Counted from the first letter of the stretch, positions 1-8,875 are shown. The stretch is DNA of 64,000 nt from JAHECQ01 sp047638695 (GCA_047638695.1 JBLINY010000006.1:1-64000), one strand, 5' to 3'. Notes: generated by a model not told the origin, from the letters alone. Numbers and translations are program-made.

Positions 1-1
1 C

Positions 2-364
2 GAACGGCTGGAGCGGCGAGCCGAACTCGAAGAACTGGTTGCGGGCTGGACTACCGGTCAGGACCCCACGGAGCTGCAGGAACAACTTCAGTCCGAGGGA
101 ATCGCGGCCCATCAGGTGCAGAACTCGGGCCGGTGTATCGCCGACCCACAACTGGTGCACCGCGAGCATTTCCGGCAGGTGCCACACCCGGTGTACGGCC
201 ACAGCTTCGTCGAGGCTCCGAGCTTCACCCTCTCGCGTTCGAATTTCGGGCCGCGCTGGGCCGGCCCGACGCTCGGGCAGCACACGTTCGAGATCTTGAC
301 CGAATTCCTGGGCTACGACGGTGACAAGATTGCCGACCTCGCCGTCGCCGGTTGTCTCGAATAG
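2..364 (+). CDS. CaiB/BaiF-type CoA-transferase, C-terminal part (gene runs off the left edge)
   Basis: The frame is open from base 2 to a TAG at 362-364, so only the last 120 residues are present. The visible part matches the end of family III CoA-transferases: the helical stretch ending in an ...EGIAAHQVQ segment, then DPQLVHREHF, a proline-rich turn (VPHPVYG) and the closing GQHTFEILTEFLGY that this family uses near its C terminus. Family members move CoA between carboxylic acids; the substrate cannot be told. It overlaps the possible early starts of the thioesterase gene downstream, suggesting co-transcription. Family assignment is from remembered conserved segments, not a search. Confidence 0.75.
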   Translation, partial: ERLERRAELEELVAGWTTGQDPTELQEQLQSEGIAAHQVQNSGRCIADPQLVHREHFRQVPHPVYGHSFVEAPSFTLSRSNFGPRWAGPTLGQHTFEILTEFLGYDGDKIADLAVAGCLE

Positions 365-392
365 ATCCGGCGCCAAAGCTACGGTCAGCGTC

Positions 393-1283
393 GTGATCGG
401 AAGCTTCGCGAAAGTGATGGATCTGAAGGCCGAAGGCGAAGAGGTGTTCGTCGCGCCACCGTCGCCCGACCAAGGGCTCCGAACCTACGGCGGACAAGTC
501 GTCGCCCAGTCGCTGGGTGCGGCCCAGCGGACGGTTTCCGCCGACCGGGCCGTGCACTCGATCCACTCGTACTTCCTCAAGGCCGGTCGAGCGGCCGAGC
601 CCACCGAGCTGAGGGTCGAACGACTCCGAGATGGACGCTCGTTCAGCCAGCGCCAAGTCGTTGCGCTCCAGGACGGCGCCGAGGTGATGCGGAGCCTGAT
701 CTCGTTCCACCTACCCGAGGAAGGTCTGGAGTGGGAGGAGCCGATCACCATCGATGTTGCTCCGCCAACGAGCGAACAGCCCTCTACTGACTACAACGCC
801 TCTACCGACTACAGCCGCTATACCGACTACAGCGACGTCATAGAGTCGGCCCTATCCGTCGCCGAGCACCCGTGGCCCGGTCGGGTTCGCCCGATGGACG
901 TCCGTTACGTCAACCCAACGACGCCGGTGGAGGGTCAGCCGGTGACCGAACCGCAGCTGATGTGGATGCGGGTTCATGGCCCTCTGGGAGACGATCGAGC
1001 GCTCCACGACGCAGGGCTTGCCTACCTTGCCGATCTCGGGATGAATCCGGTGATTCTGTTGCCCCACGGCTACAGCTGGCGAGACGAGCGGATCACCGAA
1101 GCCAGCCTCGACCACACCATGTGGTTCCACCGCCCGGCCAAAGCTGACGAATGGCTGTACTACGACCAACGAGTCGAGTCGACATCGGGCGGTCGGGGCC
1201 TGGCCAGCGGCCGCTTTTACGACCTCGACGGCCATCTTGTCGCCACCTGTATGCAAGAAGGCCTGATGCGCTGGAACGACTGA
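393..1283 (+). CDS. tesB: Acyl-CoA thioesterase II (TesB family, double hotdog)
   Basis: Hydrolyses acyl-CoA to free acid and CoA. The N-terminal hotdog is marked by RTYGGQVVAQSL and HSIHSYFLKAG, the C-terminal hotdog by SLDHTMWFHRP and MQEGLMRW. The Asp (LADLG), Thr (DHTMWFH) and Gln (MQEG) positions that form the TesB active site are all present. The frame is open from 321, but GTG at 393 gives 296 residues, the usual family length; ATG 417 is the alternative. A tyrosine-rich insert with a three-fold TDY-type repeat lies between the two hotdogs. It follows a CoA-transferase, which fits acyl-CoA metabolism. Confidence 0.85.
   Translation: MIGSFAKVMDLKAEGEEVFVAPPSPDQGLRTYGGQVVAQSLGAAQRTVSADRAVHSIHSYFLKAGRAAEPTELRVERLRDGRSFSQRQVVALQDGAEVMRSLISFHLPEEGLEWEEPITIDVAPPTSEQPSTDYNASTDYSRYTDYSDVIESALSVAEHPWPGRVRPMDVRYVNPTTPVEGQPVTEPQLMWMRVHGPLGDDRALHDAGLAYLADLGMNPVILLPHGYSWRDERITEASLDHTMWFHRPAKADEWLYYDQRVESTSGGRGLASGRFYDLDGHLVATCMQEGLMRWND
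782..836 (+). repeat. Degenerate in-frame repeat inside tesB
   Basis: Three imperfect copies of a segment coding for a Thr-Asp-Tyr motif (TDYNAS, TDYSRY, TDYSD) lie in the linker between the two hotdog domains of the thioesterase. The copies keep the reading frame. They look like a local slippage expansion in a surface loop. Confidence 0.55.
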
Positions 1284-1303
1284 CCGGCTGGAACGACTGA
1301 CCT

Positions 1304-2053
1304 CTATTGAGCCAGAAGGCCGCCATCCACGGGCAACTCGACCCCCGTGATGAACGAGGCTTCGTCGCTGGCCAGGAACAGGTTGGCGTAGGCCACTTCT
1401 TCCACCCGGCCCTCGCGTTGGGCCGGAACGGCGGCGATCCTGAGGCGGCGCCCCTCGGGGTTGGCGACCTGCGTCGAATTTTTCATCGGCGGCATGATGC
1501 CTGGATGTACCGAATTTACGCGGATGCCGTCCGCTGCGAACTGCACAGCGGCTGACTTTGTCGCCACGCGTATGGCCCCCTTGGCTGCGTTGTAGCCCAT
1601 GTGCACGTGCGGCTGGCCAACCATTCCTGAGATCGACGAAACGTTCACGATCGCGCCCCGCTCGGCCTTCTGCATGACAGGGATGACCGCCTGCATGCCG
1701 AGGAACACCCCCTTGGCCACGACGTCCATCTGCACATCCCAGGTATGGGTGTTCATCAGATCCGTCGTGCTACCGCTGATGCCGGCGCTGTTGACCAAGA
1801 TGTCGATCTGGCCGTAGGCCGAAACCGTTTCGGAAACCGCGCTGGCCCAATCAGCCTCGCTCGAGACATCCAGCTTCAGGAAACGGGCTTCGCCCCCGGC
1901 AGCAACAATTTCGGCGGCCACTGCGGCACCGTCGTCCACGGCCACGTCGGCGACGATCACCTTGGCGCCTTGGTCAGCGAAAATCTTCGCAGTTGACGCC
2001 CCCATGCCGCTTGCAGCACCGGTAATGATCGCGACCTTGTCTTTCAAACGCAT
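1304..2053 (-). CDS. SDR-family NAD(P)-dependent oxidoreductase
   Basis: A classical short-chain dehydrogenase of 249 residues. Nucleotide-binding TGAASGMG is near the N terminus, NSAG follows strand 4, and the catalytic set is SSISG and YNAAK. The end, ITGVELPVDGG, is the standard SDR closing strand. The same frame is open much further upstream (to 2938), but homology begins exactly at ATG 2053, and the upstream part is the antisense of a decayed nuclease gene. It is convergent with tesB, 20 bases away. Substrate unknown; likely a 3-hydroxyacyl or steroid-like alcohol given its neighbours (inference). Confidence 0.85.
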   Translation of the reverse strand: MRLKDKVAIITGAASGMGASTAKIFADQGAKVIVADVAVDDGAAVAAEIVAAGGEARFLKLDVSSEADWASAVSETVSAYGQIDILVNSAGISGSTTDLMNTHTWDVQMDVVAKGVFLGMQAVIPVMQKAERGAIVNVSSISGMVGQPHVHMGYNAAKGAIRVATKSAAVQFAADGIRVNSVHPGIMPPMKNSTQVANPEGRRLRIAAVPAQREGRVEEVAYANLFLASDEASFITGVELPVDGGLLAQ

Positions 2054-2099
2054 CTTCGTCTCCGTGTCACTGGCGGGACCATGACCATAGGAAATCCTG

Positions 2100-2998
2100 C
2101 GAGACCGCACACTTTGGCAACATCCGACTGCCCGTAGAGGAACCGGCCGCAACATCGACTTCAAAGCACAAGCCGAACAAGTCCGTTTTGTTGCCATCGA
2201 GGGCATCGGCCAGCCGGCGAAGCCCCCGTGGCAAACCGCACATCCCGATTCCACGACCGCAGCAACAGCTGGTCTCGGCGGAGTCGCAGCCGCTCTTTCG
2301 GGCCGGCACCTCGACGCCGCCGTTGTTGAGGGAATGCTTGCCGATGTACGCCTTCTACAACGGCTCGCGGTCGGCGTTGTGACTGCGCTGACCCGAGCCG
2401 CGTTGGCCAACTCCAGCAACGGCCAAGGTCCCGTTGCCGAAGAAGCTCTCGGAGGCGGCGGCACTGTTGGCCGCACCGAAACCCAAGCCGAAATCGAACG
2501 AGCCCGCGTTGTCGAACGATTCCCAACCGTGGCCGTCGGTGTTGCCGCCGGGTCAGTCCACACCGGCAACGTCGACGTGCTTGCCCGTCTGACCACGCGG
2601 ATGTCTGACAATGAGATCAGTGTCCTGACAAAACGGGACAACCGCATCGCCGAAGCCGCCGCACGACTAAGCGAAGACAGCTTCCGCAAACGCGTGCAAC
2701 GCATGCGAGACACGGGATCAACCCGAGCAAACGTGTCGCTGCTGGTGCTGGCTGACTTCGCCAAACCCTCGAAACCGGACCCCACAAACACACCATCGCC
2801 GAAACCGAAGACGGCACCAAGCTCAACCCCGCCACCATTGGCCGACTCTGCTGCGATGCCGGCCTCAGACGTGTGGCTGTTCTGCCCGATGCAAACGTGC
2901 AGGTGTCCCACTCGGGCAGGACGGCCACACCAGCCCAAAAGGCAGCGTTGCGGGCCATGTACGACAGCTGCCCCATCAGCAACGCCCCCTGGAGCCAG
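2100..2998 (+). pseudogene. Decayed DUF222-HNH nuclease gene (13E12 family)
   Basis: The translation aligns by eye with the intact DUF222-HNH protein at 59761-60987. One frame carries the DUF222 part (LDAAVVEGMLADVRLLQRLA, then TGNVDVLARL and RKRVQRMRD). It then jumps straight to RANVSLLVLADF, skipping about 80 residues present in the intact gene, which is an internal deletion. A frameshift near 2775 moves the reading to the frame that holds NPATIGRLCCDAGLRRV, ATPAQKAALRAMY and ISNAPWSQ. The copy stops just before the catalytic HNH core. No start codon is obvious and the upstream end abuts the SDR promoter. Clearly non-functional as a nuclease. Confidence 0.75.
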
Positions 2999-3064
2999 GC
3001 CCTTGTGGCAACCGGCGTCGACGCTGATCAGCTGGTCAGCTGGTCAGCGCGGCATCATGGGTTG

Positions 3065-3421
3065 ATGCCTGAACTCATCCCCAGCCCATCAATCGTTCCC
3101 GGCGTTGAACCCAAGTTGATCGAGGAATTTGTCGGCCAGGTCAACACCGGAACCCAAAGCCAAAGCGTTGCTCGCATGGTCGCTCCGGGCGGATGGGACG
3201 AGCCAGGCCAGCGGCCCCAGTTCGACGAGATCACGCTGGTGCTCCACGGCTTGGTCCGAGTCGAGACCGAGAACGGAACGATCGACGTGGTCGCCGGACA
3301 GGCGCTGACGGCTGCCGCCGGTGAGTGGGTTCGGTACAGTGCCCCCAACGACGATGGCGCCGAATACATCTCGGTTTGCACCCCGGCCTTCTCCCCCGAC
3401 CTGGTCAACCGCGACGCCTAG
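3065..3421 (+). CDS. Small cupin-fold protein
   Basis: A 118-residue protein with a single cupin core: the first motif region around PGGWDEPGQRPQFDEITLVLHG and a second around IDVVAGQALTAAAGEWVRY, where VLHGLVRVE matches the usual glycine turn. The typical double-His of motif 1 is not seen, so metal binding is doubtful. The frame is continuous with the last piece of the nuclease pseudogene upstream, and ATG 3065 is the first plausible start after that remnant; no strong ribosome site precedes it. The native start or promoter may therefore have been altered by the upstream decay. Confidence 0.6.
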   Translation: MPELIPSPSIVPGVEPKLIEEFVGQVNTGTQSQSVARMVAPGGWDEPGQRPQFDEITLVLHGLVRVETENGTIDVVAGQALTAAAGEWVRYSAPNDDGAEYISVCTPAFSPDLVNRDA

Positions 3422-3490
3422 CGGTTCCCAACCGATTGCCGACGAATACCGGCCTCGACCCGTTCGGCCCAGGGTGACTAGCGTCGGGTG

Positions 3491-4219
3491 ATGGCTACCT
3501 TTCAACACGGCGACGTCGAGCTCTACTACGAAGACCACGGCGAAGGCTTCCCGGTGTTCCTCATCGCTCCCGGCGGAATGCGATCGGCCGTTAGTTTCTG
3601 GCACGACACGCCATGGAATCCAATCGAACAGTTGAGCGACCGCTATCGGGTGATCGCCATGGATCAACGCAACGCAACCGGCCGCTCACCTGGACCCGTC
3701 GCCGCCGACCACGGGTGGGAGACATTCGCCAACGACCAGCTGGCCCTGCTCAACCATTTGGGTGTCGACCAGTTTCATGTGCAGGGAATGTGCATTGGCG
3801 GGCCCTACATCATGGGACTCATCAAGGCGGCGCCCGAGCGGGTTGCATCGGCCACCATGTTCCAGACCATCGGCCGAGACAACAATCAGCAAGAGTTCTA
3901 CGACATGTTCGACAGCTGGGCAACCGACCTCAAGCCCGGCATGCCCGACCTCAGCGATGCCGACTGGACCTCGTTCCGCTCGAATATGTATGACGGCGAC
4001 GAGTTTCTGTTCACCGCCGATGAGGCCTTTGTGTCGTCCTGCACCACGCCGATGGTGGTGCTGATGGGCCGCGACATTTACCACCCCGAGGTGTCGTCAC
4101 GAGACCTCGCCCGGCTGGCACCCAACGCCACACTGATCGAAGAGTGGATGCATGGCGATGCCCGCACCGCCGCCATGAGCCAAGTGTCTGACTTCCTGGC
4201 CGCCAACACCCCCGACTAG
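3491..4219 (+). CDS. Alpha/beta-hydrolase with Cys in the nucleophile elbow
   Basis: A 242-residue alpha/beta-hydrolase fold protein. The oxyanion region is PVFLIAPGG, the DQRNATGRS loop follows, and the nucleophile elbow reads GMCIGG, so Cys occupies the place of the usual Ser. The acid is probably the Asp of LMGRDIYHP and the base the His of WMHGDA near the end. ATG 3491 is preferred over the GTG just before it. Cys elbows occur in dienelactone-hydrolase-like enzymes and in some uncharacterised hydrolases, so the reaction is unknown. It lies between the cupin gene and a VOC gene on the same strand. Confidence 0.75.
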   Translation: MATFQHGDVELYYEDHGEGFPVFLIAPGGMRSAVSFWHDTPWNPIEQLSDRYRVIAMDQRNATGRSPGPVAADHGWETFANDQLALLNHLGVDQFHVQGMCIGGPYIMGLIKAAPERVASATMFQTIGRDNNQQEFYDMFDSWATDLKPGMPDLSDADWTSFRSNMYDGDEFLFTADEAFVSSCTTPMVVLMGRDIYHPEVSSRDLARLAPNATLIEEWMHGDARTAAMSQVSDFLAANTPD

Positions 4220-4237
4220 CTGGGGACTTGCCACCCA

Positions 4238-4352
4238 TGCGCACTCACGACACGCTGCCACTCGGCTACGTGATGATGGTGACCAACCCAACGGCAACGC
4301 CCGGTGGCCGCTTCGAGCATTCCTGGGCACCAAGGCTGATGCCTACGAGTAA
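4238..4352 (+). pseudogene. Possible remnant of a small EthD/DUF4286-like protein
   Basis: One frame starts at ATG 4238 and reads LGYVMMVTNPTATPG, which resembles the N-terminal strand of small ferredoxin-like (EthD/Dabb type) proteins. A second frame ends in WPLRAFLGTKADAYE followed by TAA at 4350, which resembles a genuine C terminus. Together they suggest a short gene that has lost its middle and its frame. This is a weak reading; the segment could equally be non-coding spacer. Confidence 0.2.
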
Positions 4353-4390
4353 CGCCCCGCCTACCCATGGTGCGAATAGAAGGACAACGC

Positions 4391-4870
4391 ATGAGCACTT
4401 CTGAAACTGAGACCGAGACAGGCACAGATTCTGAGACCAAGACACTGTTGCACGTCGGCCTGACAGTGAGCGACATCAAGGCCAGCGTCGGGTTCTACCG
4501 GGACGTGGTCGGCATGACCGTGAAATCGGAGTTCACCGGCAAGAACGACTGGTTCGACGAGCTGACGAGCAACCCGGGAAGCGAGCTGAGCGTCACTCAC
4601 CTTCGGCTCGGCAAGTACGAGCTGCAGTTGATCGAATACCTGGCCGGCGGTGATGTCGACCGGGCGGCGCTCGCTCACAATCGGGTTGGCAGCCCGCACA
4701 TGTGCTTCCTCGTCACCGACGTTGAAGCAAAGTTTGCCGAGCTGACCGAGCGCGGCGACGTGACGATCACCTCGAACGTCACCGACATCGTGGCCGGTGC
4801 TCGCAGCTTCTATACCGAAGACCCCGACGGTGTGCCGGTCGAGTTCGTCCAGCTCCCGCGCCGGGACTGA
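4391..4870 (+). CDS. VOC-family (glyoxalase/bleomycin resistance/dioxygenase) protein
   Basis: A 159-residue vicinal-oxygen-chelate protein with two beta-alpha-beta-beta-beta modules. Four candidate metal ligands are in the standard places: His in LLHVGLTVSD, Glu in LQLIEYL, His in SPHMCFLV and Glu in GVPVEFVQL. ATG 4391 has an AAGGA seven bases upstream; the first 16 residues are an acidic, Thr/Glu-rich tail made of short repeats (TETETGT). Members include lyases, epimerases (methylmalonyl-CoA epimerase) and extradiol dioxygenases, and the sequence does not decide among them. Confidence 0.8.
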   Translation: MSTSETETETGTDSETKTLLHVGLTVSDIKASVGFYRDVVGMTVKSEFTGKNDWFDELTSNPGSELSVTHLRLGKYELQLIEYLAGGDVDRAALAHNRVGSPHMCFLVTDVEAKFAELTERGDVTITSNVTDIVAGARSFYTEDPDGVPVEFVQLPRRD

Positions 4871-4948
4871 TCGCCGGGTGCTGCCAACCCGAGATCCGGT
4901 ATCCCACAGCTATGCAAAGATGCGGCCCTTGCCTTACCGGTCGCGCTT

Positions 4949-6169
4949 ATGAACCAGGCGCTCGAACGCAACCTTCGCCTCGTCACCCTGCATGAGATTC
5001 TCACCTCGACCGCTCCGTGGGCCGTGGTGTTGGTGCTGTTTACCCGTGCCCGATTCGATCTTGACGGCGCCCTGGCCCTCTCCGGCATCTACTACCTGTG
5101 CGTTGTGTTGTTCGAGGTGCCGTCAGGCTGGGCCAGCGACCGGTTCGGTCGAGTTCGAACCCTTCGCTTCGTCGGCATTGCCTGGATGGTGGCCTTCGGC
5201 TGCTGGACGGTGGCCGACGACCGATTCTGGATGGTGGCGCTGGGCCAGGCCCTGGTGGCCGCCGGCTACGCCAGCCTCTCGGGCACCGACGTGAGCTTCC
5301 ACTACGACACGCTCGAGGCGCTGGGTCGAGCCGGGCAGTTCGCCGACCGACAGGCCTCGCTGGTTTCTCGGGGCCGGGTGGTCGGCGCCCTTGGGGCGAT
5401 AGCCGGTGGTGCCCTGGGACTGATCGATCTCCGGCTGGCCTTCGTGGCCTCGTTCCTGTTGGCCATGACGCAGTTCACCGTCACCTTCGGGTTCACCGAC
5501 CCTGCCCATACTCAGCACGCCCAGTCGGAAGCGGCCGGGGCCATCTGGACCCAGGTACGCCGCTGCCTCGGCTACCTCACCGACATTCCCCTGCGCTGGG
5601 TGTTCGGCTACGGCGTGGCCATGGTGGTTCTTGAACACGTGGCGTTCTCGCTGTTCGCGCCGTGGGTGACCGAAACATTGGGCAAGGCGGCCGACGATCT
5701 CGAGTCAACACCGTTCGTGGTCGGGTGTTTCATGGCCATCATCGGCCTCGTCGGGGCCGCCGCCGCCCGGCTGAGCACGCCGGTGGCCCGACGGTGGGGC
5801 GTTCGTACCACCTTGGTTGGCCTTGGCGCATTGTCGGCGGTGATCGTGACGGCCATGGCGTTGGCCCAGCATCCAGCAGTTCTGGCGCTGGTGATGTTGC
5901 GGTCGGTGCAGGGTGCAGCGGCGCCAATTCTGATCTCAGCCGCCGTCGCTCCGGCCGTGGCCCAACACCATCGGGCCACCCTGCTCAGCCTCAACTCACT
6001 TGGCGGTCGCCTGGTGTGGGGCTCGATCCTGCTCGGGCTTTCGACTGATGCCACCAGCGATGTTGCCCCGGTGCTGTTCCGGTTCTCTTCCATCTCGTGG
6101 GTGCTGGTGGTGGCAACGCTGGCAACGGCGGTGGTAGTTCACCGCCGTCACGGGCCGGTGCTCATCTAA
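4949..6169 (+). CDS. MFS transporter
   Basis: A 406-residue integral membrane protein with about 12 hydrophobic segments in two halves. The loop between segments 2 and 3 has the MFS motif A form GWASDRFGRVRT. The central cytoplasmic loop follows PAHTQHAQSEAAG and a second half begins near PLRWVFGYG. ATG 4949 starts MNQALERN. Single-gene transcription unit on the same strand as neighbours, with 78 bases upstream. The substrate cannot be predicted; drug or metabolite efflux is the usual role of this size class. Confidence 0.8.
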   Translation: MNQALERNLRLVTLHEILTSTAPWAVVLVLFTRARFDLDGALALSGIYYLCVVLFEVPSGWASDRFGRVRTLRFVGIAWMVAFGCWTVADDRFWMVALGQALVAAGYASLSGTDVSFHYDTLEALGRAGQFADRQASLVSRGRVVGALGAIAGGALGLIDLRLAFVASFLLAMTQFTVTFGFTDPAHTQHAQSEAAGAIWTQVRRCLGYLTDIPLRWVFGYGVAMVVLEHVAFSLFAPWVTETLGKAADDLESTPFVVGCFMAIIGLVGAAAARLSTPVARRWGVRTTLVGLGALSAVIVTAMALAQHPAVLALVMLRSVQGAAAPILISAAVAPAVAQHHRATLLSLNSLGGRLVWGSILLGLSTDATSDVAPVLFRFSSISWVLVVATLATAVVVHRRHGPVLI

Positions 6170-6281
6170 ACCGTGCCTAGAGAAGGCTTGTGGTCCCGGC
6201 TTCTGGACGAACAGAGCGGTGACCGGGACAATCGATGGAACAATGGCAGGCAAGCACAAGACGAACCATGGGAGTCGGCTG

Positions 6282-7448
6282 ATGGTGAACCTGCCACTAC
6301 TAGATATGCCACCGGTTGATTACGGAGCCGACGAAGCGGCCATGGTCGCCTACCGGGCCGAGGGTTTGGACCGGGCTATGGCTCTTGGCAACCGAGGCCC
6401 CATCCGTTTCGACGATGACGGCAACCTTGACCAGAGCATCATCGATGCCTACACCGAGCATGGCTTCTACATCCTTACCGGCGTACTCGATGCCGCCGAG
6501 CGGGCCGAGATCGAGCGCGACGTTGCCGACATGCTCGATCGGGCGCCAGTAACAAAGGATGCCGCCGTCGACCGTCACGGTCGTCCCGCCTTGGGCGTTG
6601 GCCTCGATGGCCGCAACGTGAGCTTCGTCCGACCGCTGTCCGATCCTGTCGGCGGCACCGACGCCTCCTACGGTCGACATCAGGTGAAGATGATCGAGCC
6701 CGAAGCCATAGATGGGGCCCCGGAATGGGTGCTCCAACTCGTGCTGGGGTCGCTCCAGTTCTCCGATGCCCTACTGCGGGTTTACGGCCACCCCGACCTG
6801 TTGCGGGTAGCCGAAGCCATCAACGGCCCCGACTTCACACCGTTCAACGAGGCGCTATGGATCAAGCACCCCTACCTCGGTGGCTCGGTGTCCTGGCACC
6901 AGGACGGCTGGACCCATTGGGATTCGCCCGAGCTCGATGCCCACAGCCATGGCTTCAACTTCATGGGTCAGTTGTATGGCTGCGATCCGGCCAACGGTTT
7001 GTGGGTAGTGCCGGGGTCGAACCGGATGGGCAAGATCGACATCACCGCGCTGGCCACCGAAGCCGGATCCGACCGGCTGGCCACCGCTGTCCCGATGGTG
7101 TGTGACCCAGGCGACTTCGCCATCACCAGCCGCCAGGCCATCCACGGCTCGTTCGCCAACACCAGCCCCAACGCTCGGGTCACCATCAATATGGGCTTCC
7201 ACCGTCGAGCCTCGGTGCTTGGTGTCACTGGCGGCGGAGTGCACAACGACGTGTCGGTTTACGACGAGGCCCGCATCGACCGTCGGGCCGAGGCCATCGC
7301 CTATGCCATCGACGCCAGGGCTCAGCGATACCCCAACGAAGAGAGCTACGTGTATCAGCCGTTCGTTGGCCGAGAAGACCAGTACCGGTGGAATGACATG
7401 GCCCGGGTGCAACTGGCCGACTACAACCTGCTGGACCTAGGCATCTAA
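6282..7448 (+). CDS. Phytanoyl-CoA dioxygenase (PhyH) family Fe(II)/2OG oxygenase
   Basis: A 388-residue double-stranded beta-helix oxygenase. The iron-binding HxD is HQD in SWHQDGW, and the distal His is in QAIHGSFAN with a following Arg (ARVTINMGF) suited to 2-oxoglutarate. DAYTEHGFYILTGVLD near the N terminus is the typical PhyH opening. ATG 6282 has GGGAG seven bases upstream; ATG 6243 in frame is a weaker alternative. PhyH enzymes hydroxylate CoA esters or small metabolites; no substrate is suggested by the neighbours. Confidence 0.8.
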   Translation: MVNLPLLDMPPVDYGADEAAMVAYRAEGLDRAMALGNRGPIRFDDDGNLDQSIIDAYTEHGFYILTGVLDAAERAEIERDVADMLDRAPVTKDAAVDRHGRPALGVGLDGRNVSFVRPLSDPVGGTDASYGRHQVKMIEPEAIDGAPEWVLQLVLGSLQFSDALLRVYGHPDLLRVAEAINGPDFTPFNEALWIKHPYLGGSVSWHQDGWTHWDSPELDAHSHGFNFMGQLYGCDPANGLWVVPGSNRMGKIDITALATEAGSDRLATAVPMVCDPGDFAITSRQAIHGSFANTSPNARVTINMGFHRRASVLGVTGGGVHNDVSVYDEARIDRRAEAIAYAIDARAQRYPNEESYVYQPFVGREDQYRWNDMARVQLADYNLLDLGI

Positions 7449-7518
7449 AACCTGCCACTACCGACAGTTCGCAGCTACAGCTCAACACGGACCGGAGCAT
7501 CCGTGTCATCGTGCGTGC

Positions 7519-8457
7519 GTGCTCCCGTCACCCGTAGACCTGACCCGAGCTGTTCGAAACACGGTGGTGACGACCCCGACCGGGTTGTTCTCGCACGGTC
7601 CGACTCCCCTCGAGCACACACTCGATCATCTCGGCGACCCCGGCCTGCTCGGGCCCGACTCGGTATCGTGGAAGGTGCTCGGCGACGCCGCAGTTTTCGT
7701 TGGCGGCATCCGCGCCTTGCTGGTGCAATCGGCTCACCCCGAGGTCGTTGCCGGAGTCGAAGACCACTCGACCTACCGGTCAGACCCCCTTGGCCGGTTG
7801 TCGCGAACTTCGGTATACGTCACCGAGACCACCTATGGCTCGATGCCCGAAGTGGAGGGTGCGGTCAACGTCGTCCGACACGCCCACCAACCGGTCACGG
7901 GTACTTCAGAGCGAAACCGGCCATACAGCGCCGCTCGTCCGGAGATGGCGGCTTGGGTACACAACGTGCTCACCGACTCTTTCCTTGCCGCTTATCAGGC
8001 TTTCGGTCCCAAGGCGCTTACCGCCGCCGAGGCCGATCAGTTCGTGTCTGAACAGGCTCGGATCGGAGCGCTGCTGGGCGCCGCTCCCCTACCCGAGACT
8101 GAAGCAGGCCTCGCCGCTTGGATCATTGACCATCCCGATCGAGCATCGACGACCGGTCAAGCCAACGCCATTGGTTTCCTCCGCAGCCCACCGCTGTCAC
8201 CGCCCGTCAAGATCGCCTACCGCCTGCTGTTCGAGGCTGCAGTCACCACCATTCCGGCGGAAGTCCAGGAACAGCTCGGACTTAGCCATTCGGCACGAGC
8301 ACACACGATCGGAAGATCTTCGACGCGTTCGCTGCGGTGGGCGCTCGGCGCCTCTCCCGCCTGGCAGCTGGCCTTGGTCCGGTGCGATGCCCCTATCCCG
8401 TCCGGTCTCTTTCGAAGCCCAGCCCCAAGACCTCAGACCACTGGCGCACCGGCTTGA
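7519..8457 (+). CDS. DUF2236 / MpaB-like oxygenase family protein
   Basis: A 312-residue protein carrying the DUF2236 signature: GPDSVSWKVLGDAAVFVGG, then ALLVQSAHPEVVAGV, and YRSDPLGRLSRTSVYVTETT. Family members include MpaB and latex-clearing-protein-like haem oxygenases; the His in SAHPEV and the Arg-rich stretch after it are conserved positions in the family. GTG 7519 starts the frame; no strong ribosome site is visible. The gene precedes whiB by 85 bases on the same strand. Confidence 0.75.
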   Translation: MLPSPVDLTRAVRNTVVTTPTGLFSHGPTPLEHTLDHLGDPGLLGPDSVSWKVLGDAAVFVGGIRALLVQSAHPEVVAGVEDHSTYRSDPLGRLSRTSVYVTETTYGSMPEVEGAVNVVRHAHQPVTGTSERNRPYSAARPEMAAWVHNVLTDSFLAAYQAFGPKALTAAEADQFVSEQARIGALLGAAPLPETEAGLAAWIIDHPDRASTTGQANAIGFLRSPPLSPPVKIAYRLLFEAAVTTIPAEVQEQLGLSHSARAHTIGRSSTRSLRWALGASPAWQLALVRCDAPIPSGLFRSPAPRPQTTGAPA

Positions 8458-8527
8458 TGGCCTTCGCACGTTCTGCAGCATCCAGCCGACCCCAATCAGC
8501 CGAATACCTTTGAGTAGTCATCCCAGC

Positions 8528-8535
8528 GAAGAAGG
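8528..8535 (+). promoter_or_regulatory. Ribosome binding site that sets a TTG start for whiB
   Basis: The purine run GAAGAAGG lies seven bases before TTG 8543. No ATG or GTG stands in the right frame upstream of the first cluster Cys codon at a sensible distance, so this site decides the start. Confidence 0.6.
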
Positions 8536-8542
8536 TGTTCCC

Positions 8543-8875
8543 TTGCCGGCCTCTCAGTCGCTCACAATTCCCGTCGCCGATTCAACAACGTCACCACCGT
8601 GCGCCGCCATGAGTTACCTGTTCTTCGGCCCGGACCGAAAACGACCTCCCAGCCGACGACGCCGCGAAACACTCGCCGTCTCACTGTGCGTCACCTGCCC
8701 CTACCTGGTGGCCTGCCGTGACCTCGGCCCGCTGAACAAAGAACACGGGATCTGGGGCGGCGAAACCGAAGAAGATCGAGCCCTTGCCGGGTTCCCTCCC
8801 GCTTCTTCCAGCCGCCGCGCCGTCATTGCGGCGAGGGCCGAGTCCGACATGGCACGACACGCCTACGCGGGATGA
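8543..8875 (+). CDS. WhiB-family iron-sulfur transcription factor
   Basis: A 110-residue Wbl protein with the four cluster Cys at residues 20, 49, 52 and 58 (C-x28-C-x2-C-x5-C) and the beta-turn GIWGG at residues 69-73 followed by ETEEDR. Such proteins bind a 4Fe-4S cluster and regulate transcription by contacting the primary sigma factor. The tail has few of the usual basic residues, so DNA contact may be weak. The start is TTG with a good ribosome site. Its stop overlaps the ATG of the next gene (ATGA at 8872-8875), so the regulator and the flavoprotein are translationally coupled. Wbl genes are restricted to Actinomycetota, which supports the taxonomic call. Confidence 0.85.
   Translation: MPASQSLTIPVADSTTSPPCAAMSYLFFGPDRKRPPSRRRRETLAVSLCVTCPYLVACRDLGPLNKEHGIWGGETEEDRALAGFPPASSSRRAVIAARAESDMARHAYAG

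Noticed and set aside
2054..2938. Long upstream extension of the SDR frame on the minus strand
   Set aside because: Homology starts at ATG 2053; the extension is the antisense of the decayed DUF222-HNH gene and has no family likeness.
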